Below are positions 1 through 5,443 of a stretch of 5,454 bases of DNA, one piece after another. The notes beneath the pieces are model-generated. The model did not search any database, had not been told where the DNA came from, and saw nothing but the letters and a program-made list of their open reading frames with translations. Both the position numbers and the translations under genes were made by a program. The stretch is from an uncultured Ruminococcus sp. GTDB lineage: Bacteria; Bacillota; Clostridia; Oscillospirales; Ruminococcaceae. Position 1 is the first letter of the stretch, and each line of letters starts with the position of its first letter. Where the stretch lies: assembly GCA_947175005.1 (NCBI GenBank), contig CAMWLD010000167.1:1-5454 (forward strand). Direction: 5' to 3'.

Positions 1-453
1 TCACTAAGCCGTATTGAATCGGGATATGCTTACAATAATATCAGAACAATAAATCAGGATTTGTCGAACCGCTCGGTTCGATATAATAAGGTAATGTTTA
101 TGATACAATATATCAAACAGCCTACAGAATATTTATGTGGACAGGCATGCGTAGCGATGTTGGCAAATGTTTCTGTAGATGAGGTAATTAAAGTTATAAA
201 AAATGACAAGGGTACAGGAAAAAAAGAACTTGCAGCCGCATTTGAGCATTTTGGCATTTCCTGTGCAAAAACAATGACGAAAGCAGACAATAACACCAGG
301 CTTCCCGATACGTGCATATTAAAGGTTTTGCTCCCCAAATACGGTCACTGGGTCTTATATCATAAAGGCAAATATTATGATCCGGAATTCGGATTGCTTG
401 ATGAACTGTATCCCAAGGAACGAATACAGTCATATTGGGAAATTTATATTTGA
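1..453 (+). CDS. C39-like cysteine peptidase domain protein, 5' end outside the window; possible N-terminal XRE helix-turn-helix
   Basis: The frame is open from base 1 to the TGA at 451-453, so the gene probably starts upstream. From the ATG at 100 (117 residues) the protein matches the C39/papain-like peptidase pattern: Q7, then LCGQAC with C13 as nucleophile, H83 in GHWVLYH and D94 in YYDPEFG. Gln, Cys, His and Asp are all present, so activity is plausible. There is no signal peptide, membrane segment or ABC transporter domain, unlike bacteriocin-exporter C39 peptidases; the substrate is unknown. The first codons encode LSRIESG followed by NNIRTINQDL, which resembles the recognition helix and next helix of Cro/C1 (XRE) regulators. 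If real, this is an HTH-peptidase fusion. The alternative is an independent start at ATG 100, with AAGG at 88-91 eight bases before it (ATG 94 and TTG 61 are worse). GC is about 38%, against 50-60% in sampled lines of metG, hinting at acquired DNA. The C39 call is fairly sure; the fusion is uncertain. Confidence 0.7.
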   Translation, partial: SLSRIESGYAYNNIRTINQDLSNRSVRYNKVMFMIQYIKQPTEYLCGQACVAMLANVSVDEVIKVIKNDKGTGKKELAAAFEHFGISCAKTMTKADNNTRLPDTCILKVLLPKYGHWVLYHKGKYYDPEFGLLDELYPKERIQSYWEIYI

Positions 454-554
454 TCGGAGAGAATGGATCGGCTTTGTGATTCACGGTTTGCCGGGAAGTT
501 ATCCGCTGTGTATAGCAGCCGGCTCCGTTCTTAAAAAGGGAGGCGGTATCCCCC
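454..554. other. Intergenic stretch, no gene recognised
   Basis: No reading frame here has both a ribosome binding site and a recognisable product. A frame running through to 601 gives a sequence without family resemblance and overlaps the peptidase gene. The only structure seen is the inverted repeat at 536-556. No T-run follows the peptidase gene, so no good terminator for it is visible. Confidence 0.5.
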
Positions 555-556
555 TT
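536..556 (+). repeat. Inverted repeat touching the -35 box
   Basis: AAGGG at 536-540 pairs with CCCTT at 552-556, and GG at 542-543 with CC at 550-551, leaving A541 bulged and a six-base loop. The right arm includes the first two bases of the -35 box TTGACA. It could be an operator or a weak hairpin ending the upstream gene, but no T-run follows, so it is a poor intrinsic terminator. Function is inferred only from position. Confidence 0.35.
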
Positions 557-583
557 GACAACCCCCAAAAAATATGCTATAAT
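555..583 (+). promoter_or_regulatory. Consensus sigma-A promoter with extended -10, for the SprA-like gene
   Basis: TTGACA (555-560), a 17-base spacer and TATAAT (578-583), with TGC just before the -10 box, match the housekeeping promoter consensus at every position. Transcription should begin near 590, giving a leader of about 180 nt before the ATG at 774. No terminator hairpin lies between, so this promoter most likely serves the metalloprotease-like gene. Confidence 0.85.
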
Positions 584-773
584 GATTTACAGAAACAGTG
601 ATGATACATAAAATAACTTATTAAACAACAGCGATCCGTAAAATTATCAAAACGGAAATACGGTTTTAAAAGCAAAAGCGGGGCATTAAAGTTTTATTAC
701 ATCTTGCTTCTTGCCTCTAAAAGCCGAAAAGTAAAGCAATTATATATCTCACTCTAAAAGGAGGCGTTTATTT
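584..773 (+). other. Long 5' leader of the SprA-like gene
   Basis: About 180 nt lie between the predicted transcription start and the ATG at 774. I recognise no riboswitch, T-box or attenuator in it. A seven-codon frame at 601-624 has no ribosome binding site. The leader holds the left arm (702-722) of an inverted repeat whose partner lies after the gene, and ends in the strong ribosome binding site AGGAGG at 759-764, nine bases before the start codon. Confidence 0.45.
702..722 (+). repeat. Left arm of an inverted repeat flanking the SprA-like gene
   Basis: Bases 702-718 are the exact reverse complement of 1429-1445 (17 of 17). After one mismatch (A719 against C1428), 720-722 pair with 1425-1427. 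The two arms enclose the whole 774-1373 gene. No target-site duplication was seen outside the arms, and the enclosed gene is not a transposase. Confidence 0.75.
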
Positions 774-1373
774 ATGGGCATTTCACCTATAAGCACAGGC
801 AGCGGCGGATTTGAAAGCTACGGGAAAAGCGGCGGCGGGATAGGCGCTGTTCCGGGTAAGATCTCAAATCTGCAAAAGCAGAAAGAGGATTACGAAAAGG
901 CAATGGAAAAGACCTCCGACCCTACTGTTACGGGCACATTGCAGGGGAAGATAGAGGGCTTGGAGCGGCGTATAGACACGCTGAAAAAGCGTCTTGAAAA
1001 GCTGGAGGAGGAAGAAAACAACGGCGAGTGCCAAACCTGCAAGAACAGAAAATATCAGGACGGCTCGAACGACCCGGGAGTATCCTTCAAAAGCGCTACG
1101 AAGATAAGCCCCGAGGCGGCGGCTTCTGCGGTGCGGGGGCACGAAATGGAGCACGTTTACCGCAACAGGGCTGCGGCGGCACGTGAGGGCAAGGAGATAG
1201 TGAGCCAGAGCGTTGTTATAAAGTCCGCTATTTGTCCCGAATGCGGGAAAGCCTATGTTTCCGGCGGCGAGACAAGGACGGTCACCAAGACAAAGCCCGA
1301 GGATAAATTTAACGTCGGCACCCGTGAAAACGATCCCACGGCTGTCGGGGGAATGTTTGATAAGGTAGCCTGA
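774..1373 (+). CDS. SprA-related putative zinc metalloprotease
   Basis: The 199-residue product resembles the SprA-related/CJM1_0395-type putative metalloproteases, a family without a settled function that I recognise from the motif ECQTCKNRKYQDGSNDPGVS. Regions in order: a Gly/Ser-rich start (about 1-28); a charged helical segment, probably coiled coil (about 30-81); a CxxC pair (C86, C89); HEMEH at 123-127, a HExxH-type zinc and catalytic motif; a second pair CPEC (C154, C157) followed by the YVSGGETRT segment; and a short tail. The four cysteines may hold a structural zinc, which is inference. No signal peptide or membrane helix is visible, so it is probably cytoplasmic unless exported by another route. 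The start is fixed by AGGAGG at 759-764, nine bases upstream. It is a single-gene unit with its own promoter (555-583) and terminator (1441-1495). The family call is good; proteolytic activity is unproven. Confidence 0.88.
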   Translation: MGISPISTGSGGFESYGKSGGGIGAVPGKISNLQKQKEDYEKAMEKTSDPTVTGTLQGKIEGLERRIDTLKKRLEKLEEEENNGECQTCKNRKYQDGSNDPGVSFKSATKISPEAAASAVRGHEMEHVYRNRAAAAREGKEIVSQSVVIKSAICPECGKAYVSGGETRTVTKTKPEDKFNVGTRENDPTAVGGMFDKVA

Positions 1374-1413
1374 CAATATCTGTCAGGTATGACAATGCCT
1401 GTCAAGTGTGACA
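1371..1413. repeat. Phased array of alternating TGACA/TGTCA half-sites
   Basis: TGACA (1371), TGTCA (1381), TGACA (1390), TGTCA (1400) and TGACA (1409) alternate with gaps of 5, 4, 5 and 4 bases. This makes two 19-bp units (15 of 19 identical) plus a partial third. The first TGA is the stop codon of the upstream gene. CCTGTCA (1398-1404) and TGACAGG (1409-1415) also form a seven-pair hairpin with loop AGTG. It could be a protein-binding array spaced at about one helical turn, or a 3' UTR structure. Confidence 0.6.
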
Positions 1414-1424
1414 GGGGCAGGAAT

Positions 1425-1445
1425 TTTCAGAGGCAAGAAGCAAGA
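1425..1445 (+). repeat. Right arm of the inverted repeat flanking the SprA-like gene
   Basis: This is the partner of 702-722, with 17 perfectly complementary bases (1429-1445) plus three more after one mismatch. Its last five bases (1441-1445) are also the base of the terminator stem, so leader-to-tail pairing and terminator folding would compete over those bases. Confidence 0.75.
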
Positions 1446-1495
1446 GGTTTGCAGGAGCTGTGTTGTGACAGGTCTTGCGGGTCTCTTGTTTTTTT
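1441..1495 (+). terminator. Intrinsic terminator of the SprA-like gene
   Basis: Bases 1441-1456 pair with 1473-1488 (16 pairs including several G-U). After a G-G mismatch, CTGT at 1458-1461 pairs with ACAG at 1468-1471, closing a six-base loop. Seven T follow at 1489-1495, then ATTTT. This is an unusually long stem with a classic T-run. Confidence 0.88.
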
Positions 1496-1505
1496 ATTTT
1501 CCCTC

Positions 1506-1534
1506 TTGAAAAATTCCGTAAAATATTATATAAT
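1506..1534 (+). promoter_or_regulatory. Sigma-A promoter of the GH5 gene
   Basis: TTGAAA (1506-1511), a 17-base spacer and TATAAT (1529-1534) predict a start near 1541 and a short leader of about 35 nt before the ATG at 1575. It lies directly after the preceding terminator. A 20-bp palindrome is centred on its -10 region. Confidence 0.8.
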
Positions 1535-1539
1535 ATTTT
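1520..1539. repeat. Perfect 20-bp AT palindrome over the -10 box
   Basis: Bases 1520-1529 are the exact reverse complement of 1530-1539, with no spacer, and the -10 hexamer 1529-1534 lies at the centre. A dimeric regulator bound here would block RNA polymerase, but all-A/T promoter sequence makes such palindromes easier to get by chance. Confidence 0.5.
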
Positions 1540-1574
1540 TAAAGCAGTAATTATCCCACGAAAGGAATAATGCC

Positions 1575-3239
1575 ATGAAGATATTAAAAAGATTTACCGC
1601 ACTGTTGACCGTCCTTATAATAATATTTACGTCTGTTCCCGATGTTTGTGCCAAGGAAGAAAGCCTCGGCCAAGGGGATTTTGTTCACGCAAAGGGCAGG
1701 GACATTATCGGAACCGACGGGAAAAAGCTGGAAATAAGGGGCATGGCTCTGGGCAACAATGTTTGGGAAAACAGTCCCACACCCGCCTATAAGCATCACA
1801 CGGAAAAAAGCTACAAGGAGCTTTCGGAAATGGGCTTTAACTGCGTGAGATTCTATCTTAACTACGGCATTTTTGAAAGCGACGACAACCCGTATCATTA
1901 CAAGAAAAAGGGCTTTGAATGGCTGGACCGAAATATTGAATGGGCTAAAAAATACAACATGGGTATCATTCTCAATATGCACTTTCCTCAGGGAGGCTAC
2001 CAGTCACAGGGGAATGGCATGGCGCTGTGGGAGGAAAAGGAAAACGGTGACAGACTTGCTGCCCTTTGGAAAGAAATTGCCCGCAGGTATGCCGATGAGC
2101 CGACCGTATGGGGCTACGGACTGATAAACGAACCGGGCGTGCCCTTAAAGGACAGCAAGGAAGAGACCCTTGAACAGTATACGGAAATGTACAAGCGGCT
2201 AATAAAGGCAATCCGCAGCGTATCCCCCTATCAGGCGATCTTTGCGGAGCGGCTTTGCTTTGCAAAAAACGCCAACGGCAGCTCCGACTGGTCATATGTC
2301 AGCACCCCCGAGGACGCCTTTTGTATTTTTGACGATGACAATATTATTTACGAATTTCACACCTACGAACCCTTTTGCTTTACTCATCAGAATGCCGCAT
2401 GGGCGGGAACGGCAGGGGCTGTTTATTCTTATCCCTCCGATGAAATGATCGCCGCCGATTACGGGGAATGGACAGGGGCGGCAGCCTCCAAAAGCATTGA
2501 CAGCATCAACGGCTGGGAATATTTCGAGAGCGAGAAAATCACTCTTACGGATAATTACAACACGGGATATATCTGCCTGAAGGTGCTGGGCGACAGCGGA
2601 AATTCGGACATTTATTTTGACAATATCACCTTAACGGAAATTTCCCCCGAGGGGAAAAGCAGTGTGAAAATTCATCTTGACTGCAACAATAACGCTGCAG
2701 GCGGCTTTGGCTTCTGGAGCTCGGACGGCACGGGCGGCATTTCCGACGCTCCCGGCAAGGGCATAGAGGGCGGCTGCGTTAAAATATCCGGCTCAAAGGA
2801 AAATGTCAGCGCCACTGCTCACAGGTTCACTCTTAAAAGCGGTTTCCAATATTATATTTCGGGATATGTGAAAAATGAGACCCGCTGCAATGCATATGTT
2901 ACGATTGATCTTGTCAGATCGGATAATATCCGCATCTTGGACAAGCAGTATCTTGACGACGCTGTAAAACCTTATTGGGAATTTTCCCAAAAGCACAATG
3001 TCCCCGTTTATGCCGGAGAATTCGGGGTAATTTGCGAGGGCTTCAAGGAAAACCGCGGCGGCGGCGAATGGGTTTCGGATATGATAGATATTTTCCGGAA
3101 ATATGATATCGGCTTTAACTATCACGCCTATCACGAATGGTCTTTCGGGCTTTATCGGAACGATTCGGGTGAGCTGCCGAATGATCTGAACAAGGAGCTT
3201 GCAGCGGTATTCAGAAAAAAGCTGAAAGAAAAAAGATAA
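1575..3239 (+). CDS. Secreted glycoside hydrolase family 5 enzyme with a beta-sandwich insert
   Basis: The 554-residue product starts with a signal peptide (K2, K5, R6, then a hydrophobic core to about residue 20; likely cleavage after VCA at 26). The rest is a GH5 (clan A) barrel: R55 in EIRG, H136 in LNMH, acid/base E186 in INEPG, H262 and Y264 in EFHTYEP, nucleophile E482 in YAGEFG and W522 in HEW. All expected catalytic residues are present, so it should cleave beta-1,4-linked polysaccharides such as cellulose or mannan; the substrate cannot be fixed from sequence. H262 and E482 are about 220 residues apart, far more than usual, because a carbohydrate-binding-like domain of about 150 residues (300-450) sits between barrel strands 6 and 7. 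There is no dockerin, SLH domain or sortase motif, so the protein is probably released. The start is set by AAAGGA at 1561-1566, eight bases upstream. Own promoter and terminator; monocistronic. Confidence 0.92.
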   Translation: MKILKRFTALLTVLIIIFTSVPDVCAKEESLGQGDFVHAKGRDIIGTDGKKLEIRGMALGNNVWENSPTPAYKHHTEKSYKELSEMGFNCVRFYLNYGIFESDDNPYHYKKKGFEWLDRNIEWAKKYNMGIILNMHFPQGGYQSQGNGMALWEEKENGDRLAALWKEIARRYADEPTVWGYGLINEPGVPLKDSKEETLEQYTEMYKRLIKAIRSVSPYQAIFAERLCFAKNANGSSDWSYVSTPEDAFCIFDDDNIIYEFHTYEPFCFTHQNAAWAGTAGAVYSYPSDEMIAADYGEWTGAAASKSIDSINGWEYFESEKITLTDNYNTGYICLKVLGDSGNSDIYFDNITLTEISPEGKSSVKIHLDCNNNAAGGFGFWSSDGTGGISDAPGKGIEGGCVKISGSKENVSATAHRFTLKSGFQYYISGYVKNETRCNAYVTIDLVRSDNIRILDKQYLDDAVKPYWEFSQKHNVPVYAGEFGVICEGFKENRGGGEWVSDMIDIFRKYDIGFNYHAYHEWSFGLYRNDSGELPNDLNKELAAVFRKKLKEKR

Positions 3240-3240
3240 G

Positions 3241-3280
3241 AAATATTCCCTGTATCTTTTATGATATGGGGATATTTTTT
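3241..3280 (+). terminator. Intrinsic terminator of the GH5 gene
   Basis: AAATATTCCC (3241-3250) pairs with GGGGATATTT (3268-3277) over ten positions, one of them T-G. An inner TATC/GATA stem closes the loop. The T-run is 3275-3280. It begins one base after the stop codon. Confidence 0.82.
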
Positions 3281-3333
3281 GAAGCTGCACCCAAAAATAT
3301 GCCCTTTATTTACAAATTATCAACCTTATCACC

Positions 3334-3362
3334 TTGAAAAATTAATTGAAATAATATATAAT
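3334..3362 (+). promoter_or_regulatory. Sigma-A promoter of metG
   Basis: TTGAAA (3334-3339), a 17-base spacer and TATAAT (3357-3362). Transcription should start near 3369, leaving only about 25 nt of leader, too short for the T-box that controls many Firmicute tRNA synthetase genes. About 24 of 29 positions match the GH5 promoter at 1506-1534. Confidence 0.8.
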
Positions 3363-3394
3363 AGAAATATTAACCTATAAGGAGGACTTAAATC

Positions 3395-5341
3395 ATGTCA
3401 AAGAAACCCTACTACATTACCACACCTATTTACTACCCCTCCGCGAGCCCTCATATCGGGACTTGCTACACCACAGTGGCGTGCGACTCTATCGCCCGGT
3501 ACAGACGAATGCAGGGTTATGACGTGATGTTCCTTACGGGCACAGACGAGCACGGTCTTAAAATTCAGCAGAAGGCCGACGAAAAGGGCGTTACGCCAAA
3601 GGAATATGTGGACGAGATCGTGGCGAATTTCAAAAAGCTCTGGTCTTTTATGAACATCAGCTACGACCACTATATCCGCACCACCGACGATTACCATATC
3701 AAAACAGTCCAGACCATTTTCCGCCGCCTTTACGACAAGGGATATATCTACAAGGGCGAATATACGGGAAAATACTGCGTTCCCTGCGAAAGCTTCTGGA
3801 CGTCTACACAGCTGGACGAAAACGGCTGCTGCCCCGACTGTCACCGCCCTGTGACCGACGCTAAGGAGGAGGCGTATTTCTTCAAGCTTTCTCCCTTTGC
3901 GGACAGGCTGGAAAAGCTGCTGACGGAGACCGATTATTTGCAGCCCAAGAGCCGTGCCACGGAGCTTGTGAACAACTTTATAAAGCCCGGACTTGAAGAT
4001 CTCTGCGTTTCACGGACAACGTTCAAATGGGGCATTCCCGTGGATTTTGACGAGGGACACGTGGTCTATGTCTGGGTGGACGCTCTTTCCAACTATATCT
4101 CCGCTCTGGGCTATGAGAACGACCGCCCCGATCTTATGGGCAAATTTTGGCCTGCGGACGTGCATATGGTTGCAAAGGATATTATGCGTTTTCATGCTAT
4201 TATATGGCCTGCTATGCTTATGGCGCTGGAGCTGCCCTTGCCGAAGCACCTGGCAGTTCACGGCTGGATTACCTTTAACGGGCAGAAAATGAGCAAATCA
4301 TTGGGGAACGTTATCGACCCTATTGTTCTTGGAAACCGCTACGGCGCAGACGCTATCCGCTATCACATTCTCCGTGAAATGCCTTTGGGGGCGGACAGCA
4401 GCTTCTCCAACGAAATTATGATAAACCGCATTAACTCCGACCTTGCCAACGACCTTGGGAATCTTGTTTCCCGAACGGTTGCAATGGTGATTAAATATTT
4501 TGAGGGCACTCTTCCCGAGGAAAGGGAGGCTGAAGCTATTGACAGCGAGCTTATTTCCATGGCCGAGGCTCTGCGGGGCACTGTGGACGGGCTTATGGAC
4601 GAGACCAAGCTCAGCGCCGCTTTAACGGAAATTTTCAAGGTGATCTCCCGTGCAAACAAGTATATTGACGAGACCTCGCCTTGGGTACTGGCAAAGGACG
4701 AGGGCAAGCGGGCAAGGCTGGCAAGCGTGCTGTACAATCTTTTGGAAAGCATAAGAATTTCCGCTTCTCTGCTGTGTCCCTTTATGCCAACGGATATGCC
4801 GAAAATTTTTGAGCAGATAGGCGCTGCCGAGGCGGACGTTTCCTATGAAAATGCAGGGAAGTTCGGCGTGCTTCCCGCAAATGTTACGGTGCACAAGGGT
4901 GATGTGCTTTACCCGAGAATTGATGCGGAAAAGGAAATTGAGGAGCTTAACGCTTTTGTGGCAAAGGAGAAGTCTGCGGGAGAGACCGCTGAAAATGCAG
5001 ATATAGAGCCTGTTGCGGGGATCATCGGCATAGAGGATTTCGGCAAGGTGGATATGCGTGTGGCAACGGTCAAGGCCTGTGAAAAGATACCCAAGGCAAA
5101 GAAGCTTTTAAAGCTCACTCTTGATGACGGACTGGGCGGCAGACAGGTGGTATCGGGCATTGCCAAGTGGTATGAGCCCGAGGCACTTGTTGGCAAAAAG
5201 GTCATTGTGGTGGCTAATCTTTCGCCTGCAAAGCTGTGCGGCGTGGAGTCCCAGGGAATGATACTTGCAGCAGACGCAGGGGACGAGGTAAAGATTATAT
5301 TCCCGGACGAGAGCATTCCCAACGGGGCAAGGCTTAGCTGA
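3395..5341 (+). CDS. metG: Methionyl-tRNA synthetase
   Basis: This cytoplasmic class I synthetase joins methionine to tRNA-Met using ATP. It has 648 residues, the usual length for the bacterial form with an attached C-terminal tRNA-binding domain. Seen in order: the HIGH-type motif PHIG at 19-22; a zinc knuckle with C128/C131 and C146/C149; KMSKS at 298-302 closing the nucleotide-binding fold; a helical anticodon-binding domain with N421 and P429-W430 in the NKYIDETSPW motif; a charged linker (about 510-540); and an EMAP/Trbp111-like OB-fold from about 543 to the end (DFGKVDMRVATV, then the NLSPAKLCGVESQGM region). All key motifs are intact. The start is fixed by AAGGAGG at 3379-3385, nine bases upstream. 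The reading frame ends in three consecutive in-frame stops (TGA TAA TAA, 5339-5347). It has its own promoter and terminator, consistent with a housekeeping gene. Confidence 0.98.
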   Translation: MSKKPYYITTPIYYPSASPHIGTCYTTVACDSIARYRRMQGYDVMFLTGTDEHGLKIQQKADEKGVTPKEYVDEIVANFKKLWSFMNISYDHYIRTTDDYHIKTVQTIFRRLYDKGYIYKGEYTGKYCVPCESFWTSTQLDENGCCPDCHRPVTDAKEEAYFFKLSPFADRLEKLLTETDYLQPKSRATELVNNFIKPGLEDLCVSRTTFKWGIPVDFDEGHVVYVWVDALSNYISALGYENDRPDLMGKFWPADVHMVAKDIMRFHAIIWPAMLMALELPLPKHLAVHGWITFNGQKMSKSLGNVIDPIVLGNRYGADAIRYHILREMPLGADSSFSNEIMINRINSDLANDLGNLVSRTVAMVIKYFEGTLPEEREAEAIDSELISMAEALRGTVDGLMDETKLSAALTEIFKVISRANKYIDETSPWVLAKDEGKRARLASVLYNLLESIRISASLLCPFMPTDMPKIFEQIGAAEADVSYENAGKFGVLPANVTVHKGDVLYPRIDAEKEIEELNAFVAKEKSAGETAENADIEPVAGIIGIEDFGKVDMRVATVKACEKIPKAKKLLKLTLDDGLGGRQVVSGIAKWYEPEALVGKKVIVVANLSPAKLCGVESQGMILAADAGDEVKIIFPDESIPNGARLS

Positions 5342-5353
5342 TAATAACCAAAA

Positions 5354-5390
5354 GGGCAGGGCGCAAATTTACCGCACCCTGCTTATTTTT
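5354..5390 (+). terminator. Intrinsic terminator of metG
   Basis: GCAGGG (5356-5361) pairs with CCCTGC (5377-5382), and after a C-A mismatch GC (5363-5364) pairs with GC (5374-5375). The stem is extended outward by G-T pairs and followed by TTATTTTT, with the T-run at 5386-5390. Confidence 0.85.
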
Positions 5391-5424
5391 CGCTTATTAC
5401 AAGAACACACACTCCACTCGGGTT

Positions 5425-5443
5425 CCAAGGGCGGAGCCTTTGG
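5425..5443. repeat. GC-rich hairpin, possible edge of a dispersed intergenic repeat
   Basis: CCAAGGG (5425-5431) pairs with CCTTTGG (5437-5443), with one G-T pair and the loop CGGAG. The surrounding GGTTCCAAGGGCGGAGCC style resembles GC-rich hairpin repeats I associate with intergenic regions of Ruminococcus-like genomes. The window ends 11 bases later, so its extent is unknown. Confidence 0.4.

Noticed and set aside
100..453. Bacteriocin-exporter peptidase domain
   Set aside because: No ABC or membrane domains follow, the frame stops after the peptidase domain, and no leader-peptide gene with a GG motif is visible.
377..601. 74-codon + strand frame overlapping the end of the peptidase gene
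   Set aside because: It overlaps a well-supported domain in another frame, has no ribosome binding site and resembles no family; its end runs through the -35 and -10 boxes of a strong promoter.
601..624. Seven-codon leader peptide in the long leader
   Set aside because: No ribosome binding site precedes it, and it has no run of regulatory codons.
864..1376. 170-codon minus-strand frame across the SprA-like gene
   Set aside because: It is an antisense shadow of a gene with clear family motifs and has no own ribosome binding site or recognisable product.
702..1445. Insertion sequence bounded by the inverted repeat
   Set aside because: The enclosed gene is not a transposase and no target duplication is visible beside the arms, so it is listed only as an inverted repeat.
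1570..1578. Two-codon frame (ATG CCA TGA) overlapping the GH5 start codon
   Set aside because: It lies only three bases after AAAGGA, too close for good initiation, while ATG 1575 has normal spacing and opens a signal peptide; probably chance.
3281..3394. T-box leader for metG
   Set aside because: The predicted transcript start leaves about 25 nt of leader, and no T-box sequence or antiterminator is seen.
4909..5322. Long minus-strand frames across metG, including 3398-3844 and 4363-4752
   Set aside because: All lie opposite intact metG and arise from its codon bias; no family resemblance.
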